NCBI GenBank assembly: GCA_964565895.1
Contig: CAZMGT010000065.1
Location: forward strand, 1 to 19,856
From: CAZMGT01 sp964565895
GTDB taxonomy: Bacteria > Armatimonadota > Zipacnadia > UBA1398 > CAZMGT01
DNA: 19,856 bases
Reading direction: 5' to 3'
Shown one piece after another: positions 14,426-19,856 of the stretch. The translations under genes were made by a program, and so were the position numbers. The notes under the pieces are model-generated. The model was not told where the DNA came from. It saw only the letters and a list, made by a program, of their open reading frames with translations, and did not search any database. The stretch's first letter is position 1. Each line of letters starts with the position of its first letter.

Positions 14426-15313
14426 TCACTGGGCGGGCGAGCCGTCAATGGGGCGGACGCCGTGAGTGACAGTGCGCGCGACGAGCGTGCGCGCGGCAAG
14501 GCGGCGGGCGGCGGCGCGGGCGAGCTGCGCGGCCTCGTCCGGAGAGGGAAGGAGGGTGAACACGGCGTTTCCCGCGCCGGAGACGATGGCCCGCCGGCCG
14601 GCGAGGTCTTCCAGGCGAAGGCGCAGGCGGCGGACATCGGGGCGCAGGCGCTCTACCGCGGGCTGGAGCGAGTTGTAAAGCGCCTGCGCGGCGGAGGCCG
14701 GCGCGGCGAGGCGCTGGAGGGCCTCACCTGCGCCGAACGGGGGGTGGTCGGGCTGGGCGTCGAACTCGCGGTAGACCTCGGCCGTGGGCAGGCCCTCGCC
14801 GGCAAAGCACAGGACGAGCCAGAGCTCGGGGCCGGCGGGAAGGGGGTGGAGGAGCTCGCCCCGGCCGCGGCCGAGCTGCCGGCCGCCGCGGAGGAAAAAC
14901 GGGACGTCGGAGCCGAGCTGCGCGGCGAGCTGCTCGAGCTTTTCCGGGGAGAGGTTAAGCCCAAGCAGGTCGTTCAGGCCGACAAGCGTCGCCGCGGCAT
15001 CGCTGCTTCCCCCGCCGAGGCCCGCGCCCGCGGGAATGCGCTTGGCGATCTCGATATACGCGCCGGAGCGGCAGCGGGCGGAGCGCAGGAGGAGCTGCGC
15101 CGCGCGGAAGGCGAGGTTCTCCTGGGGGGTGAGGGGCAGGGCGGGGCAGTGGCACTCTAGGCCGGCGGGGCGTGCGGTGATGGTCACCACGTCCGCGAGG
15201 CCAATGGCCTGGAAGATCGTTTCCAGCTCGTGGAAGCCATCCGGCCGGCGCTCGGGGCGCACGGCGAGGTAGAGGTTTACCTTGGCGGGGGCGAGGAGCT
15301 TTGCCGCGCTCAT
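14426..15313 (-). CDS. ispE: 4-(cytidine 5'-diphospho)-2-C-methyl-D-erythritol kinase
   Basis: A 295-residue GHMP kinase of the MEP isoprenoid pathway; it phosphorylates CDP-methylerythritol. The start is ATG 15313-15311, which shares ATGA with the stop of rsmA; this indicates translational coupling and is why the upstream in-frame ATG was not used. APAKVNLYLAV contains Lys11, DGFHELETIFQAI is the substrate loop, PAGAGLGGGSSDAAA (about 94-108) is the ATP-binding GHMP motif, and LGSDVPFFL contains catalytic Asp136. The C-terminal GHMP block has VSGAGNAVFTLL; SGSG is the commoner form. Length is normal. Confidence 0.95.
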   Translation of the reverse strand: MSAAKLLAPAKVNLYLAVRPERRPDGFHELETIFQAIGLADVVTITARPAGLECHCPALPLTPQENLAFRAAQLLLRSARCRSGAYIEIAKRIPAGAGLGGGSSDAAATLVGLNDLLGLNLSPEKLEQLAAQLGSDVPFFLRGGRQLGRGRGELLHPLPAGPELWLVLCFAGEGLPTAEVYREFDAQPDHPPFGAGEALQRLAAPASAAQALYNSLQPAVERLRPDVRRLRLRLEDLAGRRAIVSGAGNAVFTLLPSPDEAAQLARAAARRLAARTLVARTVTHGVRPIDGSPAQ

Positions 15314-16170
15314 CGCGCAAGCGCCTCTTTCAAGATATTGGCCAGGGCAACCCACTGAGCAACGGAGATTTGCTCGGCGCGCGCGGCGGGGTCGACCCCC
15401 GCCTGGGCAAACGCCCGCTCGACCAGCGCGCGGGGGAGGGGCGGGTCGAGGCGGCTGGCAATGGCCTTGGCCGCCATTTTGCGGCGCTCGCCAAACGCCG
15501 CCTGAACCAGGCGCTGGAGAAAAAGCTCATCGCTGGCGGGCGGCTCGTGCGCGCGCGGGACGAGGACGACGATCGCCGAGCGCACGGCGGGCGGAGGGTA
15601 GAAGCAGTTGGGGCTCACGCTGCGCACGATGGTTACCTCGGCGGCATATTGGCAGCGCACGGAAAGCGCGCCATAGGTCTTGCTTCCCGGAGCGGCGACC
15701 ATGCGCTGGGCGACCTCCTCCTGCACCATGAGAACAATGCGCCGCAGCCGCTCGCGGGCGTCGAGCAAGCGGTTGATGATCGGCGTAGTCAAGGCATAGG
15801 GGATGTCGGCGACGACGAACCACGGGGCGCGCGGAGGAGAGAGGAGGGCGGGGAGGTCGAGCTTGAGGAAATCGCCCTGGAGGAGCTCGAGGTTCTCCAG
15901 CCCGGCGAAGCGCTCGCGGAGGAACGCGCACAGGTCGGGGTCGATCTCCACGGCGAGGACGCGGGCGGCGCGCCGGCAGAGCTCCGCGGTGAGCGCGCCG
16001 AGGCCCGGGCCGATCTCCAGCACGTGCGCGTCGGGCGTGAGCTGCGCCGCGGCGACGATGTCGCGCAGGGCGTGGGGGTCGGTGAGGAAGTGCTGGGAGA
16101 GGCGCTTTTTTGCACGGCGCTTTAAGAACGCCAGCGCCTGGCGTGTTTGCTGGGCGAGCGAGCTCGGCAT
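15310..16170 (-). CDS. rsmA: 16S rRNA (adenine-1518/1519-N6)-dimethyltransferase, with atypical DIPY active site
   Basis: A 286-residue RsmA/KsgA that dimethylates two adenines in helix 45 of 16S rRNA. ATG 16170-16168 has GAGG about 10 bases upstream and begins 12 bases after the preceding gene. Seen: KRLSQHFLTD (22-31; usually GQHFL), SAM-binding VLEIGPGLGALT (50-61), VLAVEIDPDL (71-80), GDFL (99-102), and the C-terminal block YPPPAVRSAIVVL. The catalytic motif IV, normally NLPY, reads ADIPYALTTPII, with Asp122-Ile-Pro-Tyr125. The bases encode GAC-ATC-CCC-TAT plainly. DPPY is a known variant among N6-adenine methyltransferases, so activity is possible, but it is unusual for KsgA. It overlaps ispE by four bases. 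Confidence 0.93.
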   Translation of the reverse strand: MPSSLAQQTRQALAFLKRRAKKRLSQHFLTDPHALRDIVAAAQLTPDAHVLEIGPGLGALTAELCRRAARVLAVEIDPDLCAFLRERFAGLENLELLQGDFLKLDLPALLSPPRAPWFVVADIPYALTTPIINRLLDARERLRRIVLMVQEEVAQRMVAAPGSKTYGALSVRCQYAAEVTIVRSVSPNCFYPPPAVRSAIVVLVPRAHEPPASDELFLQRLVQAAFGERRKMAAKAIASRLDPPLPRALVERAFAQAGVDPAARAEQISVAQWVALANILKEALAR

Positions 16171-16182
16171 GGGCCAGGGCCT

Positions 16183-17013
16183 CTACTCGAAGAGCTTTAC
16201 CGTTAGCTTTTTCGTGCCAAACGCGCGGGATTCTTCCTTTGTGTCGAAGCACAGGTCAATGCGCAGGCCTTTTATCGCCCCGCCCACGTCGGCGGCCACC
16301 GCCCAGCCATAGCCGGGGACGAACATGCGCGTGCCCAGGGGGATAACATTTGGGTCAACGGCGACGATGCCCCGGCCGGCGGGGACGCCGATGGCCGTGA
16401 AGCCCGTAGCGTGGGGGCCGCAGTCCTCGGGGCCGGGGTAGTAGCCGGTGGCTACGACGGTTAGCTCGCGCGCGGGGATGCGCGGCTCGCGCGAGGGGAG
16501 CGTGCCCCCCGTGCCCACGCGGATGACCTTGGGGACCATCTCGCGCAGGGTGGTTTGGCTGAGGACGACGTTTTCCACCACGCCATCGTCGCGCTCGTAG
16601 ACGCGAAGGAGCTGGCGCAGGCGGCCATTTTGCCAGCGCTGGCCGTCGATGCGCACGAGGCCGCGGCGAAGGGTGGGGTCGTCCACAACCTTTACCTCGT
16701 AGGGGACATCGGCCTCGCGCACCGCCTCGCGCACGGCAACGCGCACGACCTTAACGCCCATCCCGTGGAACACGGGAGCGAAGCGGCTGGGGTATACGCG
16801 GTCGTTGGGGCCGAGGGGGATGTCGGCGGCTTTAAGCACGAGCCAGACGGGGAGGCCCTCGGTGGCCGTGAGCTTAACCTGGCGGCCGTCGGCGTGGACC
16901 CAGAGCTCGACCTGGCGGGGGTTTGCCGTGCAGGCAGCGGAGGCGAGGAGAAGGAAGGCCGCGACGAGCGCGGCCAGGCGAGGCGAAGCGCTGCATGGAG
17001 GGGCGTCGGCCAT
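16183..17013 (-). CDS. Secreted G5/3D-domain protein (YabE/RpfB-like)
   Basis: A 276-residue exported protein. ATG 17013-17011 has GGAG 8 bases upstream. A signal sequence runs from about residue 10 to 28 (LAALVAAFLLLASAAC); Cys28 could be a lipid site but the box is not canonical. Residues about 33-92 look like the ubiquitin-like DUF348 unit, about 98-168 form a G5 domain (EVKVVDDPTLRRG, VYERDDGVVENVVLS), and about 185-275 form the 3D domain. The three Asp that name the domain are in AVDPN (220), AADVGG (242) and IDLCF (253). 3D domains resemble the MltA-type lytic transglycosylase barrel, so a peptidoglycan-remodelling role is likely. It precedes ksgA, as yabE does in Bacillus. A promoter lies at 17060-17088. 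Confidence 0.9.
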   Translation of the reverse strand: MADAPPCSASPRLAALVAAFLLLASAACTANPRQVELWVHADGRQVKLTATEGLPVWLVLKAADIPLGPNDRVYPSRFAPVFHGMGVKVVRVAVREAVREADVPYEVKVVDDPTLRRGLVRIDGQRWQNGRLRQLLRVYERDDGVVENVVLSQTTLREMVPKVIRVGTGGTLPSREPRIPARELTVVATGYYPGPEDCGPHATGFTAIGVPAGRGIVAVDPNVIPLGTRMFVPGYGWAVAADVGGAIKGLRIDLCFDTKEESRAFGTKKLTVKLFE

Positions 17014-17059
17014 GGCCTCAGCTCCAGGCGGGCGCAAAGGCCCGCTGTGTCGGCGGGTA

Positions 17060-17088
17060 CAAATAGGTGAGCGGGGGAAGGCTGTCAA
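17060..17088 (-). promoter_or_regulatory. Sigma-70-type promoter of the 3D protein-rsmA-ispE cluster
   Basis: On the minus strand a perfect TTGACA (17088-17083) and TATTTG (17065-17060) are separated by 17 bases. A transcript starting near 17053 would have a leader of about 40 bases before ATG 17013. The -35 is ideal; the -10 matches in its first three bases only. Confidence 0.5.
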
Positions 17089-17206
17089 GTTTTTTGGGGC
17101 GAGCGGGGCGGTTTTTGCGCAGGTATTTGACTTATCGTTAAGCACAGAACGCCCAGCGCGCCTGTTTACCGGCCCAGGCGGAGGGGTGAAGGCTTTGTCC
17201 GCGGCT

Positions 17207-17223
17207 GGGCAGAAGCTCTGCCC
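17207..17223 (+). promoter_or_regulatory. Hairpin in the leader of the FetA-like gene
   Basis: GGGCAGA (17207-17213) and TCTGCCC (17217-17223) form a perfect 7-bp stem around the loop AGC. It ends 30 bases before ATG 17254 and 17 before the AGGTGA SD. There is no T-run, so it is not a standard terminator; it may stabilise or regulate the leader. Confidence 0.4.
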
Positions 17224-17253
17224 GAAACGCACTATTCCACAGGTGATCGCCCC

Positions 17254-18018
17254 ATGGCCGCCATCGTTTTAGAGCGCGTGAGCAAGTGGCGCACGGTGCG
17301 CCGCGAGGATGGCTCGCGCGAGCGCATTTGCGTCCTGCGCGAGGTCTCCCTTGGCGTGGACGAGGGGCAGGTGCTCGCCATTGTAGGCCCCTCTGGGGCG
17401 GGCAAGAGCACGTTGCTGCGGCTACTCAACCGCTTGGAGGACCCGGACGAAGGCGAGATTTTGCTCGACGGCACACCGCTTTGCGAGCTGGATGTGCTTG
17501 ACCTGCGCCGGCGCGTGGGAATGGTGTTTCAGCAGCCGGCGCTGTTTGAGGGAACGGTGGCCGAGAACATCGCCTATGGCCCGCGCCTGCGCGGACGCTG
17601 GCGGGGCGTGGACGAGGGGGCGGTGCGCGGGCTGCTGCACATGGTTGGGCTGCCCGCGGAGTATGCCGCGCGCCAGGCGCAGGAGCTTTCCGTGGGCGAG
17701 GGGCAGCGGGTGGCCATCGCCCGCGCGCTGGCCAACGAGCCCGAGGTGCTTCTGTTGGACGAGCCCACCTCGGCGCTCGACCCCGGCGCGGCGCGCTATG
17801 TCCTGGAGACGATTCGCGAGATTAACGCGCGGCTGAAGCTGACCGTGGTTATGGTAAGCCACACGCTGGAGCACGCGCGCGAGGTAGCCCAGCGCGCGGC
17901 GCTGCTTATCGGGGGGAAGCTTGTTGAGGAAGGGCCGGCGGAGGTTGTTCTGCAGCGCCCGCGCACGGAGCTGGGCAGGCGGTTCGTCGCCGGGGAGTTT
18001 CCGCAAACGGAGGGGTAG
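17254..18018 (+). CDS. ABC transporter ATP-binding protein, FetA/YbbL-like
   Basis: A 254-residue ATPase. ATG 17254 has AGGTGA (17241-17246) 7 bases upstream. Walker A is GPSGAGKST (45-53), the Q-loop is MVFQQPALFEGTV, and the signature reads LSVGEGQRVAIARAL from Leu145 (LSxGE, where most ABC proteins have LSGGQ). Walker B is EVLLLDEPTSALD and the H-loop is MVSHTLE. It would energise the membrane protein encoded 5 bases downstream, which is a FetB/UPF0014 homologue. In E. coli FetAB is linked to iron export and oxidative-stress tolerance; the same role here is inference from the pair. The annotation as an ABC ATPase is certain. Confidence 0.9.
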   Translation: MAAIVLERVSKWRTVRREDGSRERICVLREVSLGVDEGQVLAIVGPSGAGKSTLLRLLNRLEDPDEGEILLDGTPLCELDVLDLRRRVGMVFQQPALFEGTVAENIAYGPRLRGRWRGVDEGAVRGLLHMVGLPAEYAARQAQELSVGEGQRVAIARALANEPEVLLLDEPTSALDPGAARYVLETIREINARLKLTVVMVSHTLEHAREVAQRAALLIGGKLVEEGPAEVVLQRPRTELGRRFVAGEFPQTEG

Positions 18019-18023
18019 GGGAA

Positions 18024-18806
18024 ATGTCCTATATCGAAATTCCGTTTCAAAACTTAGCCGTCGCGGGCGTGTTCGTCGCTTTAGCGATCGCTCTTTCGTA
18101 CCTCGGCCGGCTGGGCTTGGAGAAGACACTGGTTGTCGCCAGCGCGCGGACGTTCGTCCAGCTTATGGCGGTGGGCTATGTTCTGCGGCTAATTTTCGAC
18201 CTGGAGAAGTGGTATTGGGTGGTGCTCATGCTCGCGGTGATGACCCTCGTCGCTGCGCGCTCGGCGTCGCAGCGGGTAGAGCGGCCCGTCCCCCACCTGC
18301 AGAAGATCATGATCGGCGCGCTGTTTGTCGCGCTGAGCACGACGCTGGGGGTCGTTGCCGCGTTTGTTCTGCGCTTGGAAAAGTGGTATCAGCCGCAGTA
18401 TACGATTCCCATCGCGGGGATGATTATCGGCAACGCGATGAACGGGGCGGCGCTTGCCGCGGATCGCCTGAGCGCGGAGGTGCGCCTGCGCAGGCGGGAG
18501 ATCGAGGCCATGCTCTCGCTCGGAGCGACGTGGCGCAGGGCGGCGGAGACTTGCGTGCGCACGGCGATGCGCGCGGCGCTCACGCCTACGGTAAACACGC
18601 TCATGGTCTACGGCATCGTGCAGCTTCCCGGGATGATGACCGGCCAGATCATCGGCGGCGTGGAGCCGGTGGAGGCGGTGAAGTATCAGATAATGGTCGC
18701 CTATATGCTCGCCGGGGCGGTGGCCATGAGCTCGAACATTACCGTGGCCCTGGCCTGCCGGCAGCTATTTACGCGGGCGCACCAGCTTGCCGAAGCGGCG
18801 GCCTGA
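18024..18806 (+). CDS. FetB/YbbM-type ABC permease (UPF0014)
   Basis: A 260-residue membrane protein with about seven hydrophobic segments. ATG 18024 has GGAGGGG (18009-18015) 8 bases upstream, overlapping the end of the ATPase gene. Family blocks are ARTFVQLMAVGYVLRLIF (about 41-58), TIPIAGMIIGNAMNGAALAADRL (in the middle), EIEAMLSLGAT, and a C-terminal LPGMMTGQIIGG-x-P-x-EAVKYQI. These are the hallmarks of UPF0014/FetB. The short loop with EAMLSLGAT is the likely contact with the ATPase. Together with the upstream gene it would form a complete exporter, plausibly for iron or another metal. Confidence 0.92.
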   Translation: MSYIEIPFQNLAVAGVFVALAIALSYLGRLGLEKTLVVASARTFVQLMAVGYVLRLIFDLEKWYWVVLMLAVMTLVAARSASQRVERPVPHLQKIMIGALFVALSTTLGVVAAFVLRLEKWYQPQYTIPIAGMIIGNAMNGAALAADRLSAEVRLRRREIEAMLSLGATWRRAAETCVRTAMRAALTPTVNTLMVYGIVQLPGMMTGQIIGGVEPVEAVKYQIMVAYMLAGAVAMSSNITVALACRQLFTRAHQLAEAAA

Positions 18807-18877
18807 GTTTTGCCGCGCGCGACGGGGGCGGCCGGGGCTGAGCCCCAGCGACGCTACGCCGGGCACCGCGGGGAAGG

Positions 18878-19856
18878 CTACTGTTCCTCGGGTTTTTTCG
18901 CCTGTTTTAGCTTTTGCTTTAACTCGTTGAGGAAGTTCAGCGCGGCGAGCGGGGTGAGGGAGTTGATGTCGAGCGATTCGATTTGCTTGAGGTAGTCCAG
19001 CCTGGGGTCGGGCTCGGCGGGGCCAAACAGCGAGAGCTGGCCCAGGGAGAAGTCCAGCGGCGGGGGCTTGACCTTGCTCGGGGCGGGACGGCCGGCGCGC
19101 GCCTCCTCCTCGAGGCTCCACAGAACCTGCTTGGCGCGCTCGATTACCCCCGCGGGCAAGCCCGCCAGGCGCGCCACCTGAATGCCGTAGCTGCGGTCCG
19201 TTCCCCCGCGCACGATGCGCCTGATGAACACCATGCGCTCGCCCTCCTCGCGCACGAGGATGCGATAGTTGCGCACGCGGGGGAGCTGCTCCTCCAGCGC
19301 GTTGAGCTGGTGGTAGTGTGTCGCGAACAGGGTTTTCGCGCCGATGACGTTGTGGATGTACTCGGCCACGGCCCAGGCGATGGCTAGGCCGTCGAACGTG
19401 CTTGTTCCGCGGCCGATCTCGTCGAGGATAATTAGGCTGTCGCGCGTGGCGTTGTGCAGGATGTTCGCGGCCTCGGTCATCTCGACCATGAACGTAGACT
19501 GGCCGAGGGCCAGGTCGTCGTGCGCGCCGACGCGGGTGAAGATGCGGTCGATAACGCCAATGCGCGCGGATTCGGCGGGGACGAAGCTGCCCATTTGGGC
19601 AAGCAGCACGATAAGCGCCACCTGACGGAGGTAGGTGGACTTGCCGGCCATGTTCGGGCCGGTGACGATGAGCAACTGGTCGGACTGGCAGTTGAGCAGG
19701 GCGTCGTTGGGGACAAAGCGCTCGTCGAGCAGCATGGCCTCGACCACGGGGTGCCGCCCCTGGCGGATGTCGATGACGTCGGAGTCGTCGACCACGGGGC
19801 GGACGTAGCCGCGCACGGCGGCGACCTCGGCGAGGGTCGCCAGAACGTCGAGCTCG
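18878..19856 (-). CDS. mutS: DNA mismatch repair protein MutS, C-terminal part (5' end beyond window)
   Basis: The frame is open from the right edge to TAG 18880-18878, giving 325 residues of the C-terminal third or so of MutS. The visible part begins in the end of the lever/clamp region (LDVLATLAEVAAVRGYVRP). Then come the ATPase blocks: HPVVEAMLLDERFVPND, Walker A GPNMAGKSTYLRQ, GAHDDLALGQSTFMVEM, Walker B LIILDEIGRGTSTFDG, and FATHYHQLNALE. SYGIQVARLAGLP and VIERAKQVLWSLE are the dimerisation helices. A linker containing LGQLSLF resembles the beta-clamp-binding motif, and a short C-terminal helical end follows. This is MutS1-type. It converges on the FetB-like gene 71 bases away, with no good terminator seen between. 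Confidence 0.96.
   Translation of the reverse strand, partial: ELDVLATLAEVAAVRGYVRPVVDDSDVIDIRQGRHPVVEAMLLDERFVPNDALLNCQSDQLLIVTGPNMAGKSTYLRQVALIVLLAQMGSFVPAESARIGVIDRIFTRVGAHDDLALGQSTFMVEMTEAANILHNATRDSLIILDEIGRGTSTFDGLAIAWAVAEYIHNVIGAKTLFATHYHQLNALEEQLPRVRNYRILVREEGERMVFIRRIVRGGTDRSYGIQVARLAGLPAGVIERAKQVLWSLEEEARAGRPAPSKVKPPPLDFSLGQLSLFGPAEPDPRLDYLKQIESLDINSLTPLAALNFLNELKQKLKQAKKPEEQ

Noticed and set aside
18834..18846. GGGGC-TGA-GCCCC hairpin between the FetB-like gene and mutS
   Set aside because: A 5-bp stem with no T-run on either strand; expected by chance in such GC-rich DNA.
1..19856. CRISPR arrays, insertion sequences, phage or defence genes
   Set aside because: No regularly spaced repeats, transposase, integrase or known defence domain was seen on either strand.

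Overview
This is a GC-rich (roughly two-thirds G+C by eye), gene-dense bacterial chromosome segment with many GTG and TTG starts and strong Shine-Dalgarno (SD) sites. The two prepilin-type proteins at the left edge (FTLIELLVVIAIIAILAAIL leader, then a PVFAK.REKAR..CL.N.KQ run and, in the complete one, an H-x9-DG tail motif) are the sort found in large numbers in Armatimonadota. The yabE-ksgA-ispE-...-rplY order is shared with Firmicutes and other Terrabacteria. An Armatimonadota-like organism, possibly thermophilic, is my best inference; no rRNA or other decisive marker is present.

Layout. 1-1606: two divergent prepilin-like genes around a 418-base spacer, the right one closed by a strong terminator. 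1724-3393 (minus): a HAD phosphatase and an orphan HypE/SelD-superfamily protein, overlapping by 4 bases. 3536-6926 (plus): a compact methylthioadenosine/adenine salvage operon, mtnA-mtnP-PfkB kinase-apt. 7143-7496 (minus): a small DUF4870-type membrane protein. 7743-8780 (plus): trpS, with a good promoter and a strong terminator. 8935-10200 (minus): a decayed penicillin-acylase (Ntn hydrolase) gene lacking its N-terminal subunit and carrying frameshifts. 10271-12188: a divergent pair, a Gfo/Idh/MocA oxidoreductase and a TIM-barrel sugar isomerase. 12192-17013 (minus): a housekeeping cluster that reads, in transcription order, 3D/G5-domain protein, rsmA (ksgA), ispE, MobA-like nucleotidyltransferase, tRNA-Gln(UUG), rplY, smpB. 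17254-18806 (plus): a FetA/FetB-type ABC exporter. 18878 to the right edge (minus): the C-terminal part of mutS.

How it works together. In the salvage operon MtnP would split methylthioadenosine into adenine and methylthioribose-1-phosphate, Apt would return adenine to AMP, and MtnA would isomerise the sugar phosphate. The PfkB kinase between mtnP and apt has no assigned role. The minus-strand cluster joins ribosome assembly and rescue (RsmA, L25, SmpB, tRNA) with isoprenoid synthesis (IspE) and a cell-wall-type secreted protein.

I did not find an obvious new defence or mobile system. The points most worth a second look are the matched leaders of the two prepilin genes, the unassigned PfkB kinase, the DIPY active site of RsmA, the CxC tail of MtnP, and the decayed acylase.
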